Positions 46,422 through 55,620 of a DNA stretch of 64,000 nt are shown piece by piece. The position numbers and the translations under genes are program-made. This DNA comes from Mesorhizobium sp. YM1C-6-2 (GTDB lineage: Bacteria; Pseudomonadota; Alphaproteobacteria; Rhizobiales; Rhizobiaceae). The notes beneath the pieces were generated by a model. That model did not search any database and was not told the origin of the DNA. It worked only from the letters and a program-made list of their open reading frames with translations. The number at the start of each line of letters is the position of its first letter. Position 1 is the first letter of the stretch. Where the stretch lies: the NCBI RefSeq assembly GCF_003666685.1, contig NZ_RCIZ01000004.1:1-64000 (forward strand), written 5' to 3'.

Positions 46422-47176
46422 CGGCGAGCCCCCCTGGCGTTGCCGACCGGCCCGGCGGCTTTCCCTGGCTGGTCGTCATTCTCGGGCTCGCGGCCTTCGC
46501 CATCCTGATCGGCCTCGGCACCTGGCAGGTCCAGCGCCTGCACTGGAAGGAGGGGCTGATCGAGACCATCGAGGCGCGCAGGAACGCCGCGCCGGTTCCG
46601 CTCGCCGAGGCCGAGGATCGCTACCACTCGACCGGCGACGTCGACTACACGCCCGTGATAGCGACAGGGACCTTTCATCATGAGGGCGAGCGGCATTTCC
46701 TCGCCACATGGAAAGGGCAGTCCGGCTTCTTCGTCTACACGCCGCTTGAGCTGGCAGACGGCCGTTTCGTCCTCGTCAATCGCGGCTTCGTGCCCTACGA
46801 CCTCAAGGATGCGTCGAAACGCCCGCAGGGCCAGGTCGAAGGCGAAGTGACCGTCACCGGCCTAGCGCGCAACCCGCTTGCGGAAAAGCCGTCGTCGCTC
46901 GTCCCGGACAACGATCCGGCGAAGAACATCTTCTACTGGAAGGACCGCGATGCCATGGCGGCGAGCGCCGGCCTGCCCGCTGGCGCCGAAATCGTTCCGC
47001 TGTTCATCGATGCCGACGCCGCCCCCAACCCCGGCGGCTGGCCTGCCGGTGGCGTCACGCTGATCGAGCTGCCCAACAAGCATCTCGAATACGCCGTCAC
47101 CTGGTACGGCCTCGCCGCCGCGCTTGCCGCGATCATGGCTGTCGCCTGGAGGCGCAGGCGGGCCCTTCCTCCGTGA
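46418..47176 (+). CDS. SURF1 family cytochrome oxidase assembly protein
   Basis: 252 residues. Two membrane helices, near 17-38 and 222-243, flank a periplasmic domain. GLGTWQVQRLHWKEGLIETIEAR and the central FFVYTPLELADGRFVLVNRGFVPYD, plus NKHLEYAVTWYGLA at the end, are the SURF1 marks. It is thought to assist heme a insertion into subunit I. Its ATG overlaps the DUF983 stop. Confidence 0.95.
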   Translation: MTASPPGVADRPGGFPWLVVILGLAAFAILIGLGTWQVQRLHWKEGLIETIEARRNAAPVPLAEAEDRYHSTGDVDYTPVIATGTFHHEGERHFLATWKGQSGFFVYTPLELADGRFVLVNRGFVPYDLKDASKRPQGQVEGEVTVTGLARNPLAEKPSSLVPDNDPAKNIFYWKDRDAMAASAGLPAGAEIVPLFIDADAAPNPGGWPAGGVTLIELPNKHLEYAVTWYGLAAALAAIMAVAWRRRRALPP

Positions 47177-47916
47177 TCCTAGGGCGGCGAAGCGGAACGT
47201 GACCAATAGCAGACGTCTTCGCGACTTCATCTCAGGTCATCGTCATCCCAGGTCCCGCTGCGCGGCCCCGGAATGACGAGGCGTGGATAAACTCCTTGCC
47301 CAACCCATTGATTTCACGTGAATCTCAAAAATATTCGGGCGGTTTTGTTCACACCCCTCTGACCTCCCCCATACTCCCCGTCAGCAGCTTGCTTGTGGGA
47401 ACGGGTGTACACGACCTCCATCCAGGCAAGTGTGGCGCTGGATCGCGTCCCGTGTTGGTCACACGGGCGGCTCCGGTCCTGTCGCTGGCCTGCGCGCCCG
47501 CTCCTCCAGCCTATCGGAAGGGGATGGGCCGGGCACGGCAACGGGAAAAAACGCCGGCGGCGCATGGCTGCGCGTCAACTAGATTACTTACAAGACGTCG
47601 CAGCCATGCGCCGCCTCCCGCAATGGCCAGACGTTTCGGCGGGCGTGGCAACGACCACGCACGCCGCAAGCCCAAGCGGGCGTCGCGACCTCTGTCGCGC
47701 CCTCGCGGAGGGCCAGCCGCCGACAGCAATTCCAGCAAAAGTGCGCAGCGGTTTTGCGTCCGGAATTGTGAAGAGACAAGAGGCGGCGGTGCGGCCCGCG
47801 AGCGAAAGGAGACTCGGGCGTGGCGGTGATGAAACGCGACCTTGCAACGCTTTCCCTCTCTCCCAATTTCACCGGTCCCCTTGACATGCCGCACCCCCCC
47901 AGCCCATTTCGGCACC
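47177..47916. other. 740-bp gene-free region between SURF1 and ispH
   Basis: No reading frame here has a credible start, family or codon pattern. From left to right I see an imperfect palindrome CGTCATCCCAGG...CCCCGGAATGACG (about 47240-47278), a TTCACGTGAA palindrome within 47310-47324, a long GC-rich stretch, the 17-bp perfect hairpin at 47556-47615, a GCAGCGGTTTTGCGTCCGGAATTG motif (about 47735-47762) that I know as a common dispersed rhizobial sequence, and a possible ispH promoter region. No tmRNA, SRP RNA, 6S or RNase P signature was found. Confidence 0.55.
47556..47615 (-). other. Very strong inverted repeat; terminator-like on the minus strand
   Basis: GGCGGCGCATGGCTGCG (47556-47572) pairs perfectly with CGCAGCCATGCGCCGCC (47599-47615), and after one bulged base CGTC/GACG add four more pairs around an AT-rich 17-base loop. 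Read on the minus strand the stem is followed by GGCG-TTTTTT, the shape of a Rho-independent terminator. No minus-strand gene lies upstream, so it may end a small RNA or be a mobile palindrome. Confidence 0.65.
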
Positions 47917-48921
47917 ATGCTTGACCGACCGACAAAACCGCCGCTCACCATCAGGCTCTGCCAGCCGCGCGGCTTCTGCGCGGGCGTTGACCGCGCCATC
48001 CAGATCGTCGTGCTCGCGCTGAAGAAATACGGCGCGCCGGTCTATGTCCGCCACGAGATCGTCCACAACCGCTATGTGGTCGAGGGGCTGCAGAAGCTTG
48101 GTGCCGTCTTCATCGAGGAGCTTTCGGAGATCCCGCCGGAACACCATGACGCCCCGGTCGTCTTTTCCGCCCATGGCGTGCCGAAGTCGGTTCCGGCCGA
48201 CGCGCAGGCGCGCAACCTCTTCTATCTCGACGCGACCTGCCCGCTGGTCTCCAAGGTCCACAAGCAGGCGATGCGCCACCAGCGGCTTGGCCGCCATGTG
48301 GTCCTGATCGGCCATGCCGGCCATCCGGAGGTGATCGGCACGATGGGCCAGCTTCCAGAGGGCGCGGTCACACTGATCGAGAGCGAGGAAGACGTGGCCC
48401 GCTTCGATCCGGCCGATCCGGCAGCCCTCGGCTTCGTCACCCAGACGACGCTGTCGGTCGAGGACACTGCCGGCGTCATCCACGCGCTGCAGGAGAAATT
48501 CCCCGAGATCAAGGCGGCGGCGGCCGAGTCGATCTGCTACGCCACCACCAACCGCCAGGAAGCGGTGAAGGAGACGGCAATCGGGGCTGATCTCTTCCTC
48601 GTGGTCGGCGCGCCCAACTCGTCGAACTCCATGCGCTTGGTCGAGGTGGCCGAACGCGCCGGCGCGAAAATGTCGCTGCTCGTCCAGCGCGCCTCCGAAA
48701 TCCCGTGGGAGCGCATCGGCGAGATCGGCACGCTCGGTCTCTCGGCGGGCGCCTCGGCCCCCGAGATCATCGTCGATGAGATCATCGATGCGTTCCGCGA
48801 GCGCTTCGATGTGACCGTCGATCTCGCCGTGACCGCCACCGAGACCGAGAATTTCCCGGTCATGCGCGCGCTGCGCGATGTCGAACTCACCAAGGCCGAC
48901 ATGGCCTTCGTCAACGGCTGA
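47917..48921 (+). CDS. ispH: 4-hydroxy-3-methylbut-2-enyl diphosphate reductase
   Basis: A 334-residue iron-sulfur enzyme of the last MEP-pathway step, giving IPP and DMAPP. The three cluster cysteines are C21 ([13 protein letters not shown]), C108 ([12 protein letters not shown]) and C207 ([10 protein letters not shown]). SAHGVPKSV and the [14 protein letters not shown] substrate motif are intact. ATG 47917 gives the usual N-terminus; upstream in-frame codons look random. thrB follows ten bases later. Confidence 0.97.
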   Translation: MLDRPTKPPLTIRLCQPRGFCAGVDRAIQIVVLALKKYGAPVYVRHEIVHNRYVVEGLQKLGAVFIEELSEIPPEHHDAPVVFSAHGVPKSVPADAQARNLFYLDATCPLVSKVHKQAMRHQRLGRHVVLIGHAGHPEVIGTMGQLPEGAVTLIESEEDVARFDPADPAALGFVTQTTLSVEDTAGVIHALQEKFPEIKAAAAESICYATTNRQEAVKETAIGADLFLVVGAPNSSNSMRLVEVAERAGAKMSLLVQRASEIPWERIGEIGTLGLSAGASAPEIIVDEIIDAFRERFDVTVDLAVTATETENFPVMRALRDVELTKADMAFVNG

Positions 48922-48931
48922 CGGGCGGCAC

Positions 48932-49894
48932 ATGGCGGTCTACACCGACGTTACCGAAGGCGAGTTGGAAAGCTTCCTGCAGGAATATCCTGCGGGAAGA
49001 CTGCTCTCCTACAAGGGCATCGCCGAGGGTTCGGAGAACTCCAACTTCCTCCTCCACACGTCCGAGAGCGCGTTCATCCTCACCCTCTACGAGAAGCGCG
49101 TCGACATCGACGACCTACCTTTCTTCCTTGGCCTGATGCACCATCTCGCCGGCAAGGGCATTTCCTGCCCGCTGCCGGTCGAGCGGCACGACGGCAAGCT
49201 GTTCGGCACGCTGGCCGGCCGCCCGGCCGCGCTGATCACCTTCCTCGAAGGCATGTGGATGCGCCGTCCCACCGTCGCGCATTGCCGCGAGGTCGGCAGG
49301 GCGCTTGCCGAACTCCACGTCGCCGGCATGGATTTTCCGCTGTCCCGGCCGAACGCGCTCGCCATCGACGGCTGGCGCAAGCTCTGGGCCGGCTCGCACG
49401 AGCGCGCCGACGAGGTCGAGAAGGGGCTCGCCACCGAGGTTGATGCCGACTTCGCGCTGTTCGACCGGGAATGGCCGAAGGATCTGCCCTCCGGCGTCAT
49501 CCACGCTGATCTCTTCCCCGACAACGTCTTCTTCCTTGGCGAAAAGCTGTCGGGCCTGATCGACTTCTATTTCGCCTGCAACGACTTCTATGCCTACGAC
49601 GTCGCCACCTGCCTCAACGCCTGGTGCTTCGAGAAGGATTTTTCCTTCAACCAGACCAAGGGCAGGGCGCTTCTCGCCGCCTATCAGGCGGTGCGCCCGC
49701 TGAGCGAGGAGGAGAAGCAGGCGCTGCCGATCCTGGCGCGCGGTTCCGCGCTGCGCTTCATGCTGACCCGGCTCTACGACTGGCTGACCATTCCCGACGG
49801 CGCGCTGGTGCAGAAGCGCGATCCGATGGAATATATCCGCCGGCTGCGCTTCCACCGCGCGGTCAAGTCGCCCACCGAGTACGGATTGCGATGA
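48932..49894 (+). CDS. thrB: Homoserine kinase (APH-type ThrB)
   Basis: 320 residues; phosphorylates homoserine for threonine synthesis. This is the choline-kinase/aminoglycoside-phosphotransferase fold form common in alphaproteobacteria: [16 protein letters not shown] and [12 protein letters not shown] at the start, and the catalytic [14 protein letters not shown] with [16 protein letters not shown]. It works with thrC, also in the window (57540). Its stop overlaps the rnhA ATG. Confidence 0.96.
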   Translation: MAVYTDVTEGELESFLQEYPAGRLLSYKGIAEGSENSNFLLHTSESAFILTLYEKRVDIDDLPFFLGLMHHLAGKGISCPLPVERHDGKLFGTLAGRPAALITFLEGMWMRRPTVAHCREVGRALAELHVAGMDFPLSRPNALAIDGWRKLWAGSHERADEVEKGLATEVDADFALFDREWPKDLPSGVIHADLFPDNVFFLGEKLSGLIDFYFACNDFYAYDVATCLNAWCFEKDFSFNQTKGRALLAAYQAVRPLSEEEKQALPILARGSALRFMLTRLYDWLTIPDGALVQKRDPMEYIRRLRFHRAVKSPTEYGLR

Positions 49895-50466
49895 AAACGG
49901 TCGAGATTTTCACCGACGGCGCCTGTTCGGGCAATCCCGGCCCCGGCGGCTGGGGGGCGATCCTGCGCTTCAACGGCACCACCAGGGAGCTGTCGGGCGG
50001 CGAGGCGGTCACCACCAACAACCGCATGGAACTGATGGCGGCGATCTCGGCGCTCAACGCGCTGAAGGAGCCGTGCGAAGTCCTCCTCCACACCGACAGC
50101 AAGTATGTGATGGACGGCATTTCCAGCTGGATTCACGGCTGGAAGCGCAATGGCTGGAAGACCGCCGACAAGAAGCCGGTCAAGAACGGCGAGCTCTGGC
50201 AGGCGCTCGACGAGGCCAACCGTCGTCACAAGGTCAAGTGGCACTGGGTCAAGGGCCATGCCGGCCATGTCGAGAACGAGCGCGCCGACGAGCTTGCCCG
50301 CGAAGGCATGGCGCCCTTCAAGAAGGGCGGCCGCGCGCCGGCTGCCGCGCCCACGCCGAAAAAAGTCGACCCCATCCGCGCCGCCATGGCCGGCGCGGCG
50401 CGGCGCGCAGCGCCGGACGAAAAACCGGCGAAGCCAAAACCCCGCCGGTCCACGCAGAGCTATTAG
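49891..50466 (+). CDS. rnhA: Ribonuclease HI with basic C-terminal extension
   Basis: 191 residues. Residues 1-150 are RNase [20 protein letters not shown] (first Asp), NRMELMAAI (Glu), LHTDSKYV (Asp) and the late [11 protein letters not shown] (fourth acidic site). It removes RNA from RNA-DNA hybrids. The last 40 residues are rich in Lys, Arg, Pro and Ala ([20 protein letters not shown]...[11 protein letters not shown]), longer than the standard 155-residue enzyme and probably a flexible nucleic-acid-binding tail. Confidence 0.96.
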   Translation: MKTVEIFTDGACSGNPGPGGWGAILRFNGTTRELSGGEAVTTNNRMELMAAISALNALKEPCEVLLHTDSKYVMDGISSWIHGWKRNGWKTADKKPVKNGELWQALDEANRRHKVKWHWVKGHAGHVENERADELAREGMAPFKKGGRAPAAAPTPKKVDPIRAAMAGAARRAAPDEKPAKPKPRRSTQSY

Positions 50467-50475
50467 CGCGTAAAC

Positions 50476-50958
50476 TCAGAGCTGTCCGAGAATGTGCGCC
50501 GCGCCGGATTCGTTGACGCCGGGCTTGCTCTCGACATTGATGGCCGTGACTACGCCGTCGTCGGCGATCAGCGAGAAGCGCTTGTTGCGCAGGCCCATGC
50601 CGTGCTGGCTGAGATCGACGTCCAGCCCCGCCGCCCGGGCGAAGTCGCCGCTGCCGTCCGCGAGGAAGAGGATCTTGCCTTCGCCGCCGGTAAAGCGCGC
50701 CCAGGCGCCCATGACGAAGGCATCGTTGGTGGCGACGACCGCGATCGTATCGACGCCGCGTGCCTTGATCGCGTCGAAATTCTCGAGATAGCCGGGCAGG
50801 TGGTTGTTGCTGCAGGTCGGCGTGAAGGCGCCGGGCACGCCGAACAGAACCACCTTCTTGCCGGCGAAGATGTCGGCGGTGGAGAGGTCTTTCGCCCCGT
50901 CTGATGTCATGGTCTTGAACGTGGCTTCAGGCAGTTTTTCGCCGGCGGCAATGGTCAT
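50476..50958 (-). CDS. Peroxiredoxin (Prx5-like)
   Basis: A 160-residue thiol peroxidase of the PrxV/AhpE-like group. The peroxidatic cysteine lies in VPGAFTPTCSNNHLPGY, with the Thr three residues before it, and VVATNDAFVMGAW and RFSLIADDGVV are typical. It should reduce peroxides using glutaredoxin or thioredoxin. It converges on rnhA with nine bases between the stops. Confidence 0.94.
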   Translation of the reverse strand: MTIAAGEKLPEATFKTMTSDGAKDLSTADIFAGKKVVLFGVPGAFTPTCSNNHLPGYLENFDAIKARGVDTIAVVATNDAFVMGAWARFTGGEGKILFLADGSGDFARAAGLDVDLSQHGMGLRNKRFSLIADDGVVTAINVESKPGVNESGAAHILGQL

Positions 50959-51041
50959 CGCAAAATCCTCAGGTTTATGTCCGACAGTCAGTTACCGGCT
51001 TATACCGCCAGCGGCAACCGTCCGGCCGTGGGTGGATGATC

Positions 51042-51839
51042 TCAGAAATAGGGCAGGATGCCATTGACGGCGCCGGCGTCGGTCACCAGCGTGTAGTGCA
51101 GCCCCTCGCCCTCGGGCTTTTTGTCCGGCCGGGTCACCTCGACGGAAAAGAAGGTCTTGCCGTCGCGCTCCTCCCTTACCGGGGTGGTCGATGCATAGCC
51201 TTCCTCGCCTCCGATGAAGAGTTCCGCCGTCGCCGGGTCGCCGGGGAAGCTCGCCTCCAGCACGATCTTGTCGCCGGCCGTCTCCGCAACCTTCACGCCA
51301 AATTCGGGCGTCGCGGCGGGTGGCACGGCGGCAAAGGCTGCCGCCACCGCCGATACATCGTCCGCATTGTCCGGATCGCCGGCCGTGTCGACCGCGAGTT
51401 GCGCCTGCACGGGCACGCAGATCGTCTCGCAGACGCCGAGGAAGACATTGGCGTTGATCGTCCCCGGTTCGGCGGATTGCCTGAGCGTGAACAGGACAGG
51501 TAGTGCCAGCGAATAGTCGTAGCCCGCCCATTTGAAGCCGCCTTCGTCGTGCCGCTGCGGGGCAGGGAAATCCAGTTCCGCGCCGAGGATGTCGGGGTTC
51601 GCCGAGACATCGATCGTCGGCGGCACGCCGGCGTCGCCGGGGTCGCGCCAATAGGTCTTCCAGCCGGGCTTCAGCTCGATGTCCAGAATTCCCCTCAGCC
51701 GGCCATCCGCATCCGGCTTGCTGGCGGTGACGAGGCGGATGCGTGCGCCCTCCATCTCGAACCACTCGCTCGACGAGGCATGGGCCTGCCCGCCGGCAAG
51801 CAGCGCTGCGAGGATCGCGTATGCAGGAAGGGCTTTCAT
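51042..51839 (-). CDS. Secreted DsbD N-terminal (DsbC/DsbD-like) domain protein
   Basis: 265 residues. ATG 51839 gives a signal peptide (LPAYAILAALLAGGQAHA); longer in-frame starts add non-signal residues. The mature protein matches the periplasmic alpha domain of DsbD: LKPGWKTYWRDPGDAGVPPTIDVSAN, FKWAGYDYSLALPVLFTL and a GVCETICVPVQAQL cysteine pair. It lacks the membrane domain, so it may be a stand-alone thiol-disulfide or metal-resistance factor. Divergent from the YqgE gene. Confidence 0.82.
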   Translation of the reverse strand: MKALPAYAILAALLAGGQAHASSSEWFEMEGARIRLVTASKPDADGRLRGILDIELKPGWKTYWRDPGDAGVPPTIDVSANPDILGAELDFPAPQRHDEGGFKWAGYDYSLALPVLFTLRQSAEPGTINANVFLGVCETICVPVQAQLAVDTAGDPDNADDVSAVAAAFAAVPPAATPEFGVKVAETAGDKIVLEASFPGDPATAELFIGGEEGYASTTPVREERDGKTFFSVEVTRPDKKPEGEGLHYTLVTDAGAVNGILPYF

Positions 51840-51977
51840 TCGGGCGACATTTGAACCGTGCGGGGGGCGCTCCGCAACGCCCGGAAGGATGCAGCGCATC
51901 ATTTTTGCGTGTACCAGCTGGCTGTGGAAGGCGAAAGCCACCTTTCATGCGGGGCCGAAACCGGCTATTTTGACCGG

Positions 51978-52583
51978 ATGGACATCTTGCGGCAGAAAAA
52001 ATCCGCAGTCCGCGGATTTCTCGACGACCAGTTCCTCATCGCCATGCCTGGCATGAAGGACGACCGTTTCGCTCGTTCCGTCATCTACATCTGCGCCCAC
52101 AGCGACGAGGGCGCCATGGGCCTGATCATCAACCAGGTCCAGCAGATGCAGTTTCCCGACCTGCTGGTCCAGCTCGGCATCATGGACGAGCAGGAGGCCA
52201 TCCGCCTGCCGCGCAAGACGCGCGACTTCGTGGTGCGCAACGGCGGGCCTGTCGATCGCAGCCGGGGCTTCGTCCTGCATTCGGGCGACTACACCGTCGA
52301 GTCCTCGCTTCCGGTGTCGGAAGACATCTGCCTGACCGCGACCGTCGACATATTGCGGGCCATCTCCGCCGGACGCGGCCCGCGGCATGCGCTGATGGCG
52401 CTCGGCTATTCGGGATGGGGCGCCGGCCAGCTCGAGACTGAGATTGCCGAGAATGGCTGGCTGACCTGCCCGGCCACGCCGGACCTGCTCTTCGACGCCG
52501 ACATCGACCGCAAATACGACCGTATCCTAGCCTCGATCGGCATCGACCTCGCCCATCTCAGCCGCACCGCCGGCCACGCCTGA
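51978..52583 (+). CDS. YqgE/AlgH family protein
   Basis: 201 residues. [41 protein letters not shown] is the family signature, and [20 protein letters not shown] and [17 protein letters not shown] complete it. The role is not well defined (early links to alginate regulation and to ruvX neighbours). ATG 51978 is taken over a longer in-frame stretch that overlaps the divergent gene's promoter. Confidence 0.94.
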   Translation: MDILRQKKSAVRGFLDDQFLIAMPGMKDDRFARSVIYICAHSDEGAMGLIINQVQQMQFPDLLVQLGIMDEQEAIRLPRKTRDFVVRNGGPVDRSRGFVLHSGDYTVESSLPVSEDICLTATVDILRAISAGRGPRHALMALGYSGWGAGQLETEIAENGWLTCPATPDLLFDADIDRKYDRILASIGIDLAHLSRTAGHA

Positions 52584-52589
52584 GCCACG

Positions 52590-52727
52590 TTCCTCGCCCC
52601 GTTGCGGGGAGAGGATGTCGGCAGAGCCGACAGGTGAGGGGCAGCGCGAACATTTGGGAATTGGGCTCAAGCCCTTATCCGCCCTGCGGGGGCACCTTCT
52701 CCCCGTAAACGGCGAGAGAAGGAAAGG
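52590..52727. repeat. Facing pair of dispersed palindromic repeats
   Basis: Left copy 52590-52643: TTCCTCGCCCCGTTGCGGGGAG, then GTCGGCAGAGCCGAC, then GGTGAGGGGCAG. Right copy about 52680-52727 reads the other way: CCCTGCGGGGGCACCTTCTCCCCG...GAGAAGG. They sit between convergent genes (YqgE and GGDEF-EAL), and the pair could fold together. Confidence 0.65.
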
Positions 52728-52729
52728 CG

Positions 52730-55618
52730 TTAAGCCTGCGCGAGCGGGTACTGCTCCCTCAGCATCTTCAGCACCTGGTCGCCGGGGATCGGCGCGCCGA
52801 ACATGAAGCTCTGCACATATTCGCAGCCCATCTGGCGCAGTTCCAGCGCATCGCTCTCGTCGGCGATGCCTTCGGCCACCACCGACAATCCGAGTTCGTG
52901 GGCCATGTTGACCATGGATTTGAGCAGCACGGCCCGCTTCGGCGTCGTGTCGTCGACGAAGCTCTTGTCGATCTTGATCGTATCGAACGGGAACCGCGTC
53001 AGGTAGGAGAGCGACGAGTAGCCGGTGCCGAAATCGTCGAGCGACAGGCCGATGCCGAGCTGCTTCAGCTTGGTCAGCACGTGGTTCGTCTGCTCGGGAT
53101 TGTCCATCACCAGCGATTCCGTCAGCTCCAGCCGGAAGCAGCGCGGCTTGAGGTTGGCCCGAGCGATCACCGAGCGCACGTCGCTGACCAGGTCGCGGCG
53201 GATCAACTGGCGGCTGGAAAGGTTGACTGAAACGGAAAGCGGGGTGTCGCCGATCTGCTTCTGCCAGCCGGCGAGGTCCTCTGCCGCCTTCTGCATCGCG
53301 AACAGGCCGAGCTGGACGATCAGCCCGCAACTCTCCGCCACGGGGATGAAGTCGGACGGCGGGATCTGCCCGCGGCGCGGGTGGTCCCAGCGCAGCAGCG
53401 CCTCGAAACCGGCGACCGTCCCGTCCTCCAGCCGCACGATCGGCTGGTAGGCCAGCGTGAACTCCTTGCGCTCGGCCGCCCGGCGCAGATCGGACTCGAG
53501 CTGCAGCCGGTCAGTGCCGACCGACCGGAAGGCCGGACGGAACGGCTCGATGCGGTCGCCGCCGAAACGCTTCGCCTGGTGCATCGCGAGCTCGGCGTCC
53601 TTGACCATGTCCTCGGCGGTGTTCTGCGAGTTGGTCCAGGTGATCAGGCCGATCGAGGCGGTCAGCACGATCTCGCGCTTGGCGAAGTTGATCGGCGCGC
53701 GGATCGCCTGCTTGATGGCGTCGGCGACGCCGGCGATGCGGGCCGGATCCTGCTCGGAAAGCAGCATCAGCGCGAACTGGTCGCCGGCGAAGCGCGACAG
53801 CGAATCCTTGGGTTTCAGGAGCCGGTGAAGGCGCCGCGCGATGGTGAGAAGGATCGTGTCGCCCGCCGAGATGCCCAGCCCGTCATTGACCTGCTTGAAG
53901 CGGTCGATGTCGATCACGAACACCGTCGGCTGGATCTTGTCCTCCGACTTGGCGACCGAGATGATCGCCTCCAGCCGGTTCATGAAGAGTTCGCGGTTCG
54001 GCAGTCCGGTCAGATTGTCGTGCACCGCGTCGTGCAGCAGCCGCTCCTCGGCTTTCTTCTGCTCGGTGACCTCAACCATCGTGCCGACGCAGCGGATGAC
54101 CTCGCCGTCCGATCCGACCACCGGCCGCGCGCGCAGCGAGAACCAGTGGTAGTGGCCGTCGGCGCCGCGCAGGCGGAAACTCTGCGCGACCTTGCCGCGA
54201 CGGTGCTCCAGCACGACGTCGAGCGTGGTGCGGAACGTGTCGCGGTCGTCCGAATGCAGCGCCGGCAGCCAGGTGCGGGCAGGGCCGCCGAGGCTGTTCG
54301 GCGGCAGGCCGAGCTGCAGGCTGATATCGGGTTTCGTCACCACGCGGTCGCGCAGCACGTCCCAGTCGAAGACGATGTCGCCCGAGCCGACCACGGCGAG
54401 CGCCTGCCGCTCCATGTCGCTGAACAGGCCCTGATGCAGCGCGCCGCCGGCAAAGGCATGCTGCATGATGGTGAAGCCGATCAGCAGGATGATGAGGATG
54501 AGCCCGCCGCCCAGCGCCGGCTGCACCACGTCGTTGTCGATCATGCCGGTGATCGCCATCCACGAGCCGGTCAGCCAGATCAGCACCATCACCCAGCTCG
54601 GTATCAGCATGATCGCGCGGTCGTAGCCGCGTATGCCGAGGAAGATGATCAGGCCGATGCCGATGATCGCGGTCGCAGCGAAGGAGAGCCGGGCGATGCC
54701 GGCGGCCACCGCCGGATCGATGATGGCGACGCCGGCGATCAGCACCAGGCCGCATATCCAGACGAAGGCGCCGTAGCTGAAATGCCCGTGCCATCGGTTG
54801 AGGTTGAGATAGGCGAACAGGAACACCACGAATGTCGCCGCCAGCCCCACCTCGGTGCCGGCCCGCCACATCTGCTCGTTGCCGGGCGATATCTCGATGA
54901 TCTTGTTGAGGAAGCCGAAGTCGACGCTGATATAGGCGAGCACCGCCCAGGAGAGCGCCGCCGTCGCCGGGAACATCGAGGTTCCCTTCACCACGAACAG
55001 GATGGTCAGGAACAGCGCCAGCAGGCCGGCGATGCCGATCACGATGCCGCGGTAGAGCGTGTAGGAGTTGACCGAGTCCTTGTATGCCTCCGGGTCCCAA
55101 AGATAGACCTGCGGCAGGTTCGGCGAAGCGAGTTCGCCGATGAAGGTGACCACCGAACCGGGATTGAGCGTCACCAGGAACACGTCGGCGTCCGGGCTTG
55201 CCTGGCGGTCGAGCGCGAAACCTTCGGAGGGCGTGATCGCCGCGATGCGGCTCGAGCCGAGATCGGGCCAGAACAGGCCGGAGTTCACCAGGCGGAAATG
55301 GGGTGCGACGATCAGCCTGTCGATCTGCTCGTCCGTCGTGTTGGCGAGCGCGAAGACCGCCCAGTCGCCGGAGGAGCGCTCGTCATTCGCCTCCACCTCG
55401 ATGCGCCGTACGATTCCGTCGGGGCCGGGAGCTGTCGAAACCTGGAAGTTCTCGCCCTGATTCTGGTAGATCTGGACTGCGCCCGAGAGGTCGAGGGCGA
55501 CATTGTCGCGCGAGATCTTGATGGGTTCGATCGCCAGCGCACCTGTCACAGCGTAAAGCAGGGCGATGGCCGCCAGGGCAAATGCTGCAAGCCGGGTCTT
55601 GAGGGAATCGGTTGCCAA
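52730..55618 (-). CDS. Membrane GGDEF-EAL protein, probable c-di-GMP phosphodiesterase
   Basis: 962 residues. An N-terminal signal/anchor and periplasmic domain (about 30-190, 7TMR-DISM-like) are followed by about seven membrane helices to residue 390, a PAS domain (about 400-520), GGDEF (about 530-690) and EAL (about 700-955). The GGDEF motif is degenerate (AGDQF in SRFAGDQFAL), so cyclase activity is doubtful. EAL looks active: GFEALLRWDHP, LELTESLV, SLDDFGTGYSS, IKIDKSFV, VVAEGI. Start TTG 55618, two bases after the upstream GNAT stop and with AAGGA upstream, implies coupled translation. Confidence 0.92.
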   Translation of the reverse strand: MATDSLKTRLAAFALAAIALLYAVTGALAIEPIKISRDNVALDLSGAVQIYQNQGENFQVSTAPGPDGIVRRIEVEANDERSSGDWAVFALANTTDEQIDRLIVAPHFRLVNSGLFWPDLGSSRIAAITPSEGFALDRQASPDADVFLVTLNPGSVVTFIGELASPNLPQVYLWDPEAYKDSVNSYTLYRGIVIGIAGLLALFLTILFVVKGTSMFPATAALSWAVLAYISVDFGFLNKIIEISPGNEQMWRAGTEVGLAATFVVFLFAYLNLNRWHGHFSYGAFVWICGLVLIAGVAIIDPAVAAGIARLSFAATAIIGIGLIIFLGIRGYDRAIMLIPSWVMVLIWLTGSWMAITGMIDNDVVQPALGGGLILIILLIGFTIMQHAFAGGALHQGLFSDMERQALAVVGSGDIVFDWDVLRDRVVTKPDISLQLGLPPNSLGGPARTWLPALHSDDRDTFRTTLDVVLEHRRGKVAQSFRLRGADGHYHWFSLRARPVVGSDGEVIRCVGTMVEVTEQKKAEERLLHDAVHDNLTGLPNRELFMNRLEAIISVAKSEDKIQPTVFVIDIDRFKQVNDGLGISAGDTILLTIARRLHRLLKPKDSLSRFAGDQFALMLLSEQDPARIAGVADAIKQAIRAPINFAKREIVLTASIGLITWTNSQNTAEDMVKDAELAMHQAKRFGGDRIEPFRPAFRSVGTDRLQLESDLRRAAERKEFTLAYQPIVRLEDGTVAGFEALLRWDHPRRGQIPPSDFIPVAESCGLIVQLGLFAMQKAAEDLAGWQKQIGDTPLSVSVNLSSRQLIRRDLVSDVRSVIARANLKPRCFRLELTESLVMDNPEQTNHVLTKLKQLGIGLSLDDFGTGYSSLSYLTRFPFDTIKIDKSFVDDTTPKRAVLLKSMVNMAHELGLSVVAEGIADESDALELRQMGCEYVQSFMFGAPIPGDQVLKMLREQYPLAQA

Positions 55619-55620
55619 TA

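Noticed and set aside
47400-47560. Possible structured RNA such as tmRNA, SRP RNA or RNase P RNA
   Set aside because: None of the core motifs (tag ORF, GGAAGGGAGCA-type loop, P4 core) is present.
47296-47884. Open frames in both strands of the SURF1-ispH gap
   Set aside because: They overlap each other, cross the perfect hairpin, have no ribosome sites and match no family I know.
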